Below are positions 32,979 through 44,289 of a stretch of 64,000 nt of DNA, in pieces (the first letter of the stretch is position 1; each line of letters begins with the position of its first letter). A program made the translations under genes and the position numbers. The notes under the pieces were generated by a model that saw only the letters and a program-made list of their open reading frames with translations, was not told where the DNA came from and searched no databases. Origin of the DNA: Amorphophallus konjac (Eukaryota > Streptophyta > Magnoliopsida > Alismatales > Araceae); NCBI GenBank assembly GCA_022559845.1, contig CM040120.1, positions 308,176,740 to 308,240,739 of the forward strand, given 5' to 3'.

Positions 32979-32986
32979 TATAAATA
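32979..32986 (+). promoter_or_regulatory. TATA box of LTR-A1
   Basis: CCCTATAAATAGGACTCC holds TATAAATA. It recurs at 41481-41488 (A2) and 50536-50543 (A3). This is the best promoter candidate of the family. Confidence 0.7.
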
Positions 32987-33815
32987 GGACTCCTCTCTCC
33001 CTTGTGTTAAGAGATCAAGATCAATTCAAGGGGAGGTGCTGCCGGACCAAAGGCTCAAGGAGGAAGACTCCCATGCACCTAAAAGCTTCATCCACGGAGT
33101 TCTTCTTCCTCTATTGAAGATTTGAAACCTCTACATCCACAGAGTTCTTCTTCCTCTATTGAAGATTTGGAGCCTCTACATCCATGGAATTCTACATCCT
33201 CTTCTTCCTCTATTGAAGATCTTGAAGCCAATTGGAGAAACCACTAAGCTTTCCCCCTCCTATCTCTTATTTTTCTTTAGTTAATTGCATGCATCATTAT
33301 TCCATCTCTTCCATTTATTTCTTTTTATCTCCATGTTGAGATCTCCTTAGTGCAACACTTGCACACCTCCCTATTTGCATATCATTCATCATATCTCCCA
33401 TACCCTTTTGCATAGGGGTTTAAAGGCCAAACACCAATAAGGTGTGTTCATATCCATGCTTTCTATGTCCATATTTACATTTGGATTTGATGCTACACAT
33501 CTTGGTTTCTAATCCATGTTTGTTTATTGGTGTTTGTTAATTTTGCAAGGGTAATCAATCAAGGAAAACTCTCTTCATCGGCCAGCCGATAGAAAGAGAA
33601 GGTGCACTCACAATCTCCCCCACATTTAAGGTATTTATATCGCGATCCCTCCATTGATTATTTGTTATATCCTTTGAGGCCCTCGCGTCTCTGGCGATCA
33701 CATTCCCCTTAGCATCCTCGCATGCTCCCCTTTTCTCCCTCTTTTCCCATTCTTCTTCTATTCATTTTTCCTTTTTCCCTTTTAATTGTTCTAAGTAGAT
33801 TTCTTAGAATCTACA

Positions 33816-34570
33816 AATTGGCGATCACGGTGGGACCACCATTATTTTTCTTCGATTACCCTTCCCCCTTTGCACCCTCGGTGCAACTCCCTTTGTGCTC
33901 CACGTAGCACTTTCCTTTTTGTTTTATCACTTGTGCATCGCGTGCACATCCCCCTCCCCTTATGTGATTGCTAACTTGTTGGTTTTTGAAAAATTCCACT
34001 TTCTTATCTCTCCATCTTTTTAAAAAATTTTTTTTTGGATGCCATGCTTCATATTATGTTGATTGCTATGATTTGTATGGCCATGTGAGTGTTTTACCTT
34101 ATCTTTCTTTGGTTTGGCTCATATCATGGTTCATACTTTCTTTTCTTTGTCTTTTGCATTAGGACTTGCATTTAGGGCATTTGGCTTGGGAGACCTCCTC
34201 TCTCTATATTAGGATTTCACACACCCCCTTGGTGAAGGAAGGACCCTCCATTGAGCATTCCGTCTCTTTGGATTGAAAATTCCTAAACCAAGCCTCCATA
34301 AGTCCCCGCACACGTGGATTCCCTCACGGACGCCGGGCAGGTTGTACCCTTGAAGTTCCCGAGTTTAGTTGGCCTATACGTGGTGAGAGAGTGTTCCTAG
34401 TTGGCATTGAAGTAATCATATTGAAACTAGGTTCCTCCCTCGTGTGAATCATTCCAAATCTTTGTAAAAAATCATTAATTCACCAAGGTTCAAACATAAA
34501 AAAAATCAAGGTAACCATTCCAACTTGTGTGCTTCTTTGCAAATTGTTTGCACATTAAATTGCTTACATA
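33816..34570 (+). other. Primer-binding site and leader of element A
   Basis: TGGCGATCACGGTGGGACC at 33819-33837 follows the LTR by three bases and is the putative primer-binding site; it is not the Met-tRNA type, and I do not identify the tRNA. The leader holds three small hairpins with GTGC/GCAC arms: GCAC/GTGC at 33872-33884, GTGC/GCAC at 33895-33910 and TGTGC/GCACA at 33932-33948. The rest is T-rich with no ORF. Confidence 0.6.
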
Positions 34571-37500
34571 ATGGCTTACTTTGATAGACAAAACAACATG
34601 TTCAATTCAATTAATGTTCATGAGGGTGATCAACCTAGCACATCTTATTCCCCTCAATTCCAACATGTTCAGCATAATTCTCACCATAATTCTTTCAAAG
34701 GACCACATCCTCACTCTTATGGTGTTGCCCGACCCATGGGCAATGTCCAATCCAATGGTCTTTTAATCCAATTGCGAGCCACTATTCCCTCGGGACCGTC
34801 TCCTCCCAATGATGAGAAGGTTTCCCAAATCATTCATGCATTAGATCATCTCACCCCTCAACAGATCCAAGCCCTTAAGGCCGCCATTGAGGGTGCATCT
34901 CATTCCTCTCCTCCTCCTTCTAATCCTACACGGGTGGCCCATCACCCACCTCCCTCTTTTATTCCTACACGGGTGACCCATCACCCATCTCCTCCTATTC
35001 ATTCTACTCGGGTGGCCCATCACCCGCCTCCTTCTATTCCTCCTCCATCACGGCCCCAAGGCCCATTTATTCCTTGCAATCCGGCCCATCCGGGTTCTTC
35101 CATGGGTCGGCCCGTTAATTCTTCTCCACGGCCTTTTTATGCGGCCCCTCCTCCTTCAAGGCCCTGCCAGCCCTCTATTGTTCAAGTCACACCCCTCCAA
35201 CAATCTCTTTTTGATAAGATTACTTCCATGGAGGAACAATTAAAGAGGGTCACGGTTCCTCCTACTCCGGTCAATCCTCTCTATGCGGCTTTGGATGACA
35301 TTACAAGAATGGAGAGAGAATGGAAGGATAGGATGGACGACTACGGCGTTGATATTCCAAGCGAGCAAGAACCGGCAATTGAAGAATCCGAGCCGGTGTA
35401 TGATGATGAAGCTCCGCAGGCACCCCTTTCGAGTTTCCTTAACTTTCCACTTCCCCCACTTTCATTCGATGAACCCCTCGCTCAGGATGAAGCCACCATC
35501 CCCGATCCAACCCCTATTTCCGAGACTTCTTGGTGTTACGACGATGGGTCGATACTCCAATCACCCGCGCCGACGCATCTTGAGTTTTTCACCACTCCAA
35601 ACACCGCTCGCCCCATTCGGCATTTCCTACGCACCAAACCTTCACCCATTAACCCTCCACCCATTACACCTCCTCCAGTTACACCATTAACCTCCGCAAC
35701 ACTGGCCTCCCCCAAGCCTTCCACTATTAAACCACCACCCGTTAAGCCATCTACCTCCACACCATCGGCCTCCATTAATTACACCATTAAACCTTCCCCA
35801 ATTAGCCTCCCATTACCGCCACCTCGGTCTTCCATTATCCCTTTAAAACCCACTTTGCCTATTCCACCATATAACCCTCCACCTTTACCTATGGCTAATC
35901 CTGAGCAGGACCCACCACTTTTTGCACTCGAGCTAACCCCGACCGCTTGCAAGCAAAGGGAGAAACTTGATGTGTTTGAACCTCCGCCTCCACTTACGCC
36001 AACACTTTCCATTATACCTCCACCACTCACAAAGCCTTCCGCCTCTGCTTCACCTCCTTTTACTACTCGGAATGGGAGTGCTTCTGCAAGTACTTGTGCC
36101 GAAGGTGATCAAGAGCCGGGCAAGACAGATGTGGCCACGGTTATGCGATTCAAGATTCAAGAAGTCATTTATCGGATGCCAATCCGGATTATTGTGCCGA
36201 GCATGGTCGCAGAGGCCAAGTCACCGCCATTGCTCAGGGAAGAATGCCAAGAATTGATGCCATCCAAGGGCCAGGCAGGGCACCCCTTGTTCAAACTTTC
36301 TAATCCAGAATTCATTATTCCTTACAAGGGGCGAATGCCCATTTTGCTCAACATTCCATATACACCACATTCAATGGGCAACTCAATGCTTCCCGTTCCA
36401 ACTCTACAACTCCCCCACATTATTGATCTTTGCTTTCCAAGGGAGTTGTCTTTTACTATTGAAGCTTCTTTTATTGGGCCAATTGACCGTACATGTTCAC
36501 TGCCGTGGAGGGGCAGTTATCTTAATGCTAAGGGGCCATCCCTTATTTGCTCCACTTTCTATTCATCCATCTCTATCACTTTTTCTTCATGGGCCATTCC
36601 CAGGGTTAGGAGGAGGATCTCATCCTCTCGCCCTTCACATTCTTCATATTCTTTGCATTTCATGCATTCATCGCATCCATCCCATTACATGCATTTGCAC
36701 CTCCTGCTTCCCGGGTTTCCAAACCCGTATCTTCCTCGCCTTCTGACACCGCCGGATATTCCGCATTTCCCATCTTATTCATATTCATCCTTTTATCCAC
36801 TCCCCTTGGGGCATTGCGTCCCCCTTCCTGCCATTTTCCTGGAACTTCCAGGAATTTTATCCCTCCTCTTTGGGCATCTCGCCCTTTCTGATTCTATTTC
36901 TCCGGAACCTCCGGACCTTTCTCTCGGGCACGACGCCCCTTTCCATCTTCTCCTTACTGATTTCATCCCTCCGGAACCTCCGGATTCTCCACCTGATTGT
37001 CTCCATCTTTTCCCCGGGCATCGCGCCCCTTTCTATTTGCTTCCTCCGGAACCTCCGGACTTTCCCCTCGGGCATCACGCCCCTTTTCATTCTCCTCCTC
37101 CAGAACCTCCGGACTTTTCCCTCGGGCACGACGCCCCTTTCCACCTTCTCCTTCCTGATTTTATTCCTCCGGAACCTCCGGATTCTCCGTCTTATTCTCT
37201 CTATCATCTCCCAGGGCATCGCGACCCTCCTGATTTCATTCCTCCAGAACCTCCGGACCTTCCATATTTCCTTCAATTCATCTTTTTGCTCCTCCGGGAC
37301 TCCATATCTTTTATTCTCTTCTTTCTTTTCCGTCATCTTTTTCATCATCTTTTTCCCTATTTCTCCCCAGGGCATCGCGTCCCTTCTTTCGTTATCCCTC
37401 CGGAGCCCCCGGATGATTCCTCCTATCACGATTCTCCTCCTTTACCTCCGGACCCTTCGGATCCACCTCTTTCTATCTACCAATTTCTTCTTCTGATTCC

Positions 37501-37603
37501 TCCTAATTCTGGGTCCGACCCAACTTCTTCCACATCCACTGCCTTGGGCATTTGCCCCTTCTCCCATTGTTTTCGAGGCTTTAGTCCTCACTCCTCCTTC
37601 TAA
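34571..37603 (+). CDS. Proline-rich ORF of element A, unknown function
   Basis: An uninterrupted 1010-codon frame. Residues 83-108 look helical (LDHLTPQQIQALKAAIEG). Residues about 115-170 hold three RVAHHPPPS or RVTHHPSPP-type repeats. The middle is Pro/Thr/Ser-rich. Residues about 525-680 form a less biased block with RMPIRI, GHPLF, PYKGRMPILLN, PHSMGN and LPWRGSYLNAKGPSLICSTF. Residues about 775-960 are PPEPPD...LGHxAPF repeats. The block and repeats are matched by the ORF of inverted B (47107-48960) despite clear divergence, which argues the protein was made and selected. No Gag knuckle, protease DSG/DTG or polymerase YVDD/YIDD is seen. It may be a structural or accessory protein of a non-autonomous family; I do not recognise it. 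Confidence 0.6.
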   Translation: MAYFDRQNNMFNSINVHEGDQPSTSYSPQFQHVQHNSHHNSFKGPHPHSYGVARPMGNVQSNGLLIQLRATIPSGPSPPNDEKVSQIIHALDHLTPQQIQALKAAIEGASHSSPPPSNPTRVAHHPPPSFIPTRVTHHPSPPIHSTRVAHHPPPSIPPPSRPQGPFIPCNPAHPGSSMGRPVNSSPRPFYAAPPPSRPCQPSIVQVTPLQQSLFDKITSMEEQLKRVTVPPTPVNPLYAALDDITRMEREWKDRMDDYGVDIPSEQEPAIEESEPVYDDEAPQAPLSSFLNFPLPPLSFDEPLAQDEATIPDPTPISETSWCYDDGSILQSPAPTHLEFFTTPNTARPIRHFLRTKPSPINPPPITPPPVTPLTSATLASPKPSTIKPPPVKPSTSTPSASINYTIKPSPISLPLPPPRSSIIPLKPTLPIPPYNPPPLPMANPEQDPPLFALELTPTACKQREKLDVFEPPPPLTPTLSIIPPPLTKPSASASPPFTTRNGSASASTCAEGDQEPGKTDVATVMRFKIQEVIYRMPIRIIVPSMVAEAKSPPLLREECQELMPSKGQAGHPLFKLSNPEFIIPYKGRMPILLNIPYTPHSMGNSMLPVPTLQLPHIIDLCFPRELSFTIEASFIGPIDRTCSLPWRGSYLNAKGPSLICSTFYSSISITFSSWAIPRVRRRISSSRPSHSSYSLHFMHSSHPSHYMHLHLLLPGFPNPYLPRLLTPPDIPHFPSYSYSSFYPLPLGHCVPLPAIFLELPGILSLLFGHLALSDSISPEPPDLSLGHDAPFHLLLTDFIPPEPPDSPPDCLHLFPGHRAPFYLLPPEPPDFPLGHHAPFHSPPPEPPDFSLGHDAPFHLLLPDFIPPEPPDSPSYSLYHLPGHRDPPDFIPPEPPDLPYFLQFIFLLLRDSISFILFFLFRHLFHHLFPYFSPGHRVPSFVIPPEPPDDSSYHDSPPLPPDPSDPPLSIYQFLLLIPPNSGSDPTSSTSTALGICPFSHCFRGFSPHSSF
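36880..37440 (+). repeat. In-frame PPEPPD / LGHxAPF coding repeat
   Basis: DNA units alternate CCTCCGGAACCTCCGGA with CTCGGGCAYCRCGCCCC. Each piece is itself a near-palindrome (TCCGGA...TCCGGA; GGGC...GCCC), and unit lengths are multiples of three. As a result three frames are open here (two forward, one reverse); only the frame continuous with the 1010-codon ORF is taken as coding. B carries a longer version of the same array. Confidence 0.75.
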
Positions 37604-40406
37604 TTCTCCTCTCCTTCTGTAGACCTTTCATGTGATCAGGGTCTCCACACCTTAGTGAGGGAGTTCTAGCCCTCGCCTCTCTTCCTTTTTTCCTTATTCA
37701 TCTGAGTCTGGTCTTGGCACCACTCCTTCTTGTTAAGCCACTTTCAATCCTTTGCTTCCAATTCTTTTGACTGCCAAAGAGGACAAATCTCACGATGATC
37801 AAGATCGCTTCTCGCGGCAGCTGCTTCTACAAAGGTCGCAAGGTAACATATTGGCGTAAGTATGCATTTTAATGATATCATTTTCTCATTACTTCACGCA
37901 TGATTTTCAAAATCAAGTGCTTCTTAACGAGATTAAGAGTGGTGTTTTAAACCTTTATCTTAGGCTTTTGTTTAATTAAATCACTCTCAAAAGAGTCTTT
38001 CGGCTTGCTATGCAGCACCTTTGGTTAATAAGAACCCCGCGTTGGGAATTCGACATTCTCTCCCCGCTTGTTAAGAGGAACCCTTAGCTGGGCATTTCAC
38101 ACACTTCACGGCGTCTTTAGCCGGCTTCTTTGGTTAAACACCGTTGCTACCTTGGCCATGCCATGAGTATATCTGAAAGTCTTTTCTCTTCTTTACTCGG
38201 CCGAATGCAGGGGCAAGAGGTTGACGGATGAGATGACCAACTCTGGTAATCCCCGATACGAGAGGAGTCTCAAATAGGGGCAGTCTTGACCCAAAATCAA
38301 TATGAGTTTTTCATATGAATTTCATGATATACATCTCGCCAAAAAAGGGCTATTATGAAAATCAAGTCAAAATCTCGATAAAAGTAAAATTGAGAATTAT
38401 GGCATGTCAAGAGTGGCAAAGTCCCCGCAGGGAAAACCCTGGTCGTATGCATGTCAAGGGTCTAAAAATCAAAGGCACAAAGCCCCGGCACAACAAACTA
38501 TCTCTTTGAGGGGAAGCACCTTGGAAAGAATTCAAGTCCCGATATCTCCCATCCTGCACAAAGTTTATCCTCAATTATTCTTCTCTTCTCCCTCCAAGAC
38601 CGAATGTTTCTCGGGTATGGCCTTGGTAGGGGCACCGTTGATCAAAGACGGTCGGTTATAGGATGCCACTTTCAATGCACGTCCAGCTTTGGACAGTTTT
38701 TAGCGAAAAGGGAAGGAACAAGGACCCCTAGCGAGTGGTTCAAAACACCCTTTGATGCTGCATTAACATTGTCTAAGCCAAAATCAAACAAAAATTGAAT
38801 ATTTCCTGATCAAAATCCAACAAAAATTGAATATTTTCAAAAATTCATAAAAAATCAAAATATTTTCAAAATCCACATAAAAATTCATATATTTTTCAAA
38901 ACTCATAAAAATTTGCATATTTCCAAAATCCAAAAATTTGCATTATATTTTCTGATGGTGTTTTGCAGGAACAGCTTTGCAGAGACCAAAAACACGGGAT
39001 GGGTCCTCTCTCTACTTATTGCTATCAATCTATTGATTCTTTCTCGATATTTTCATGACATGCCACCAGGGGCATTTTTTTTATTATCATCTCCCTATAT
39101 CATTCTGATTATCATATCTCATGATTATTCATCTCCAAATCTTTTTTAATCAACTCCTGCTAATTTCATCTGATCACTCCGCCGATGGGCATTATATCAG
39201 ATCTTGATCATTCATCTCCAAATCTTGATTAGCCAGATTGTCTCCTCATGATAAAACAACAAACAATGCTATGATTTGACTTATGCTATTCATACCATAT
39301 ACATGCTATAATTGATGCTTTGATGATTGCTATGCTTAAATGCCTTCTTCATTATTTGTTATCTTTTATATCTTGGCTAATGAATTTTTGAGCGCAGGAT
39401 AAGAAGCTCTTGGTCCCGCCGACTGGGCATCATCATCAAAGTCCCACGGTGCTTGCAGCTCATTTCTCAGTTCCCATGCTTATTGATATCACCATCTCCC
39501 TGTATGCATTCTACTATATGTTACATATGTTACTAGATTATATCAAGGACCTTGTGGCTTTGGTAAATCTGGGATTTGAGTTCCCCTTCATCAAAAACAA
39601 TGATGATTCCAGAGAAGTCTTAGTCACACGGATAGGCCATTGAGCCGTCCAAGACTGGGGACGATGGTTCCCTTTTTACGAGTTGGTGCGTGGATAAACG
39701 GGCTTCGGCTTAGTATCAGCTCGCAGAATTGGTTTCTTGACCCAGTCTGGGCAGTTTAACAATATTATCCTTGATTATATTATATTTTCATTTGTTATTT
39801 TTCCTTTAGCCCAGCATGCATTCATGTAGGACTTTGAATTAACGTTGGAAAATCATTCTGATAAGCTGATATTGAGAGTTGAATTGATCTTAATCTTTCT
39901 CGATATGAGATTTTCATTGCCGAATTGGATCCTCAGTTCGTTTTATCGCTGTTTTGGGTCTTTTCTCGAGAACTCCTTGTTTGGATTTTTATCATCTTAT
40001 TTTTTCAATCATTCCCCTTGATCCACCTTGGCTGCAGCACGTCCACATTGGCTGGTAACCGCTCCCCAATGGTGAAATCTACAGGTTTGTGACCTGGGGT
40101 ACTTCCACCGCGCTGGAAGTTGATCATTTTATTTTATCTCCTTCGTGCACCGCGTGCACATCTCCCCTTTTATCCAAACATTGTTGATTTCGTTGGATTT
40201 CCCGAGATTTACTTCATGTCGAGCTTTTGATTTCATTCTCATCAAGTGATGTTGATTGCGTGTCTCATCACACCTTGGCATCTACTTTTCAGTTCGCTCT
40301 CACTTCATTCCATTCCATTCCATTCCATTCCATGTTGCTTCACTTCATTCTATTCTATTTCATTCCGTGTCACTCCCTTGCAAAGCAGATGCCAAGGCGG
40401 GGCAGC
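37604..40406 (+). other. Non-coding 3' half of element A
   Basis: About 2.8 kb without a convincing ORF. It includes an AT-rich stretch (about 38770-38945) made of AAAATTCATA/AATATTTTCAAAA-type near-repeats, a (CATTC)n pentanucleotide run at about 40305-40331, and a G-rich polypurine-like AAGGCGGGGCAGC just before LTR-A2. Position-equivalent sequence is found in reverse in B (44290-47106). No pol remnant was recognised. Confidence 0.65.
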
Positions 40407-42317
40407 TGTAGACACACTAAAATTGACATCATTTTGAGCATATCTCCTATCGCACTGTGATGCCCCATTTGACCCTCAAATCGACTTATTTGAGTGATTT
40501 TCCTCCTTTTTATTGAATATCCAACTTCCCCAAGCTTTCCACATGTTTTTCCATTTTTCTCCAGTTTTTTCTGAGCCATTTCTCCATTTTTTCGGGCCTT
40601 AAATCAAATGGGGGAAGGGACCCGGGCGTCATTTAAGTAACGCCCCGTCAGGGGGCATCATTTCTTTAATTAGCGACCGTCTGTTCGGTCGTCAATTCTT
40701 GTTCAATTCCGAACTCCAGAAGCACCCCTTCCTTTCCTCACTTACACTCCTTTTTCACTTGGGAAAGAGTTCCTATGGCTTCCTAATATTGAAAGGACAC
40801 TTGGAGGAAGGATCCCCCTTTCCATCCTACCAAAACTAAGTTTTCTAATTTTTTATGGAATTAATTCCGAATTTCCCTTCTTTCCTCATTTAACCTCCTT
40901 TTCCACTTGGGAAAGGGTTCCTATGACTTTCCAAGGTTGAAGGGACACTTGCCTAATGCTTATCTCTTCCAAATTCCAACTAAAACATGTTTTCTTATTT
41001 TCTCTTGATTTAATTCTGAATTTCACTTCCTTTCCTCATTTAATCTCTTTTTCCACTTGGGAAAGGGTTCATATGACTTTCCAAGGTTGAAGGGACACTT
41101 GCCTAAGGTTTATCTCTTCCAAATCTAACTAAAACATGTTTTCTTATTTTCTCTTGGATTTAATTCCGAATTTCACTTCCTTTCCTCATTTAATCTCTTT
41201 TTCCACTTGGGAAAGGGTTCCTATGACTTTCCAAGGTTGAAGGGACACTTGCCTAATGTTTATCTCTTCCAAATTCCAACTAAAACATGTTTTCTTATTT
41301 TCTCTTGATTTAATTCCGAATTTCACTTCCTTTCCTCATTTAATCTCTTTTTCCACTTAGGAAAGGGTTCCTATGACTTTCCAAGGTTGAAGGGACACTT
41401 GCCTAATGTTTATCTCATTCCAAATCCCACTAAAACATGTTTTCCTAATTTCTCTTGGAATTAATTTCGAATTTCAACCCTATAAATAGGACTCCTCTCT
41501 CCCTTGTGTTAAGAGATCAAGATCAATTCAAGGGGAGGTGCTGCCGGACCAAAGGCTCAAGGAGGAAGACTCCCATGCACCTAAAAGCTTCATCCACGGA
41601 GTTCTTCTTCCTCTATTGAAGATTTGAAACCTCTACATCCACAGAGTTCTTCTTCCTCTATTGAAGATTTGGAGCCTCTACATCCATGGAATTCTACATC
41701 CTCTTCTTCCTCTATTGAAGATCTTGAAGCCAATTGGAGAAACCACTAAGCTTTCCCCCTCCTATCTCTTATTTTTCTTTAGTTAATTGCATGCATCATT
41801 ATTCCATCTCTTCCATTTATTTCTTTTTATCTCCATGTTGAGATCTCCTTAGTGCAACACTTGCACACCTCCCTATTTGCATATCATTCATCATATCTCC
41901 CATACCCTTTTGCATAGGGGTTTAAAGGCCAAACACCAATAAGGTGTGTTCATATCCATGCTTTCTATGTCCATATTTACATTTGGATTTGATGCTACAC
42001 ATCTTGGTTTCTAATCCATGTTTGTTTATTGGTGTTTGTTAATTTTGCAAGGGTAATCAATCAAGGAAAACTCTCTTCATCGGCCGGCCGATAGAAAGAG
42101 AAGGTGCACTCACAATCTCCCCCACATTTAAGGTATTTATATCGCGATCCCTCCATTGATTATTTGTTATATCCTTTGAGGCCCTCGCGTCTCTGGCGAT
42201 CACATTCCCCTTAGCATCCTCGCATGCTCCCCTTTTCTCCCTCTTTTCCCATTCTTCTTCTATTCATTTTTCCTTTTTCCCTTTTAATTGTTCTAAGTAG
42301 ATTTCTTAGAATCTACA
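40407..42317 (+). repeat. LTR-A2 (1911 bp)
   Basis: Same length and ends as LTR-A1 and nearly identical to it, so A1-internal-A2 looks like one young unit. It is followed by the primer-binding site, not by a target duplication, so it is internal to the composite. Confidence 0.92.
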
Positions 42318-42417
42318 AATTGGCGATCACGGTGGGACCACCATTGTTTTTCTTTGATTACCCTTCCCCCTTTGCACCCTCGGTGCAACTCCCTCGGTCC
42401 CACCGTGATCGCCAATT
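42318..42417. other. Head-to-head junction of A and B leaders
   Basis: TGGCGATCACGGTGGGACC at 42321-42339 (A, forward) faces its exact reverse complement at 42396-42414 (B, reverse), with 56 bases of A leader between them. A is cut after ..GTGCAACTCCCT and B begins at or just before CGGTCCCACC. Both parents were therefore joined within or just after their primer-binding sites. Confidence 0.85.
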
Positions 42418-44289
42418 TGTAGATCTCTAATTTAGAATAATCCACTTAAGAAAAATATCAAAGAAAAGACATGCAATAAGCATCAATATGGAGGAAAATA
42501 TATGCACGAGGTGCACAAGGGGATGTGATCGCCAGAGACGCGAGGCCTCAAAAATATAACAATGAAAGCATGGGAGAGATCGCGAAAAATACCTTGGAGT
42601 GCGGGGATGTGAGTGCTTCCTTTCTCTTCAAATCGGCCGGCCGATGAAGAGAGTTCTTGCTTTTATTACCCTTGCAAAACAAACAAATACCACCAAAAGA
42701 ATTGAATTAGAAACAAGGTGGGTGTAGCATCAAATTCAATAAAAATATATGAGCATGAAAGCATGTAAAAGAACACACCTTAAGGGGATTGCCCTTAAAC
42801 CCCTATGCAAAAGGGATGGGAGATGTATGATGAATGCAAAATAGAATAGGGGAAAGAGTGCAAGAGTTGCACTAAAGGGGAGCCTCAACGTGGTTGGGAA
42901 TAATAAATCAATAGAACAATAGAATATGATGCATGCATGAATTAAATAAAAATACAAGATAGTGAAAAGGAGATGAGATAAAAAATCTTGTTTGTGATCG
43001 GTGCTCCTTGGCTTGAATGCTCAATGGGGAGAAAGCTTCAAAAGGGATGAAGACTTGATGTTGAAACTCCTCCTCCTTAGCCAAAAAAAAGCCCCTTCGG
43101 TTCCTGTAAAAAGAAGAACAAATAGAAGAAAAAGAAGAGAACAGAAGAGAAAATAAAAAAAAACAGAAGAAGAAGGGGAAAGAAGAATAGCATGGGAAGA
43201 AGAAGAAGACGGGAGAAGAAGAAGACGGCAGAAGAAGAAGAATAGAAGAAAAAAAACAGAAGAGAAGAAGAAAGAACAAAAGAAAAACCAAGGGTCAGAA
43301 GCCTTCGGAATCCAACCCGTTAACAGAGCTCGGAAGCTCTATTAATAAGGTAACAAAGGGATAAGAGGGAAAGAGTCCAAAAGGGGGAGGACTAGGCTGG
43401 GCAAGAGCCCAAACGAAGTAGGAGTCTTTCTGGGAAAGACTGCATCCGTTCGGAACACAAAATTGAAACACGACTTGGACCAGGGCGTCAATTGAAGAAT
43501 TGACGACCTACCAAAGGGCGTCTTTTAAAAACACGCCTTATATAAGGGCGTTAATTCAAAAATCAAATTTTAGAATTTATTTGGAAAATTGTGAAACACG
43601 TCTGCTTCAAAGGCGTTAATTAAAACACGCCCTAGCAAAGGACGTTAATTCAAAATATTCAAAATAGGGCCATTTTTTATTTCTCAATATTATTTTCTCA
43701 TTTTTTAGGTGGAGGTGCATCTCGTCGCCCTGATTCCAACGACTATTTTTGCGAATTTTTCTGACACCTGGAAGGCCACCAAATCACCTCTGGAAGGTGT
43801 TAAAAAATAATATTAAAATATTCAATTTGAAAGTCACGCCCTTGTTTAAGGCGTGAATTCATTTTGTTTAATTTTTTTATTATTTTTAGATTCAAAATAA
43901 CGCCCCCTTTTAAGTCGTTAATTCTTGAAAAATTCCGAAAAATTCCCAGAAAAATCTAGAAAAATAGGAATTTGAAAGAATGGACGCCCTCCAATATAGT
44001 CGTTAATTTTTTAAGAAACGCCCATGTATAAGTCGTTATTTAAAAGACGCCCCACGTCAAGTCGTTAATTCGGAAAAATAGAGAAAAATACCCAGAAAAT
44101 CTAAAAAAATCCAGAAAAATCCAAAAAAATAGGGAAAAATAAGAAAAAATAATAAAAGGGTGAAAAAGGGGAGAAATCCAAGAAAAGTGAGAAAAACCAC
44201 TCAAATAGAACTAATTTGAGGGTCAAATTGGGGCATTACAAGGCGATATGAGATATACTCACAGTAACGTCAATTTTGGCGTGTCTACA
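42418..44289 (-). repeat. LTR-B, reverse orientation (1872 bp)
   Basis: On the minus strand it begins TGTAGACACGCC and ends AGATCTACA. Ends and overall plan match LTR-A but the body is clearly diverged. The hairpin section (43483-44080) is larger than in A: repeated ACGCC...GGCGTTAATT units, including the perfect CGTCAATT/AATTGACG at 43486-43505 and CACGCCTT/AAGGGCGT near 43532. Confidence 0.85.

Larger units (their letters stand above)
31905..33815 (+). repeat. LTR-A1 (1911 bp)
   Basis: It starts TGTAGACACAC and ends AGAATCTACA. By eye it is almost identical to LTR-A2: I noticed one difference, GGCCAGCCG versus GGCCGGCCG near 33574. LTR-A3 differs at more places. It contains hairpins GGGCGT/ACGCCC (32122-32143) and AATTAGCGACCG/CGGTCGTCAATT (32166-32195), a 150-bp tandem repeat and a TATA box. 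Confidence 0.92.

Noticed and set aside
36857..37429. Minus-strand Arg-rich ORF opposite the PPEPPD repeat
   Set aside because: Open only because unit lengths are multiples of three; in B the plus-strand counterpart is likewise a by-product.
37604..40406. Hidden pol in the 3' half of element A
   Set aside because: Looked for DSG/DTG, HHCC, DDE context and YVDD/YIDD-type motifs in the translated frames; none found.
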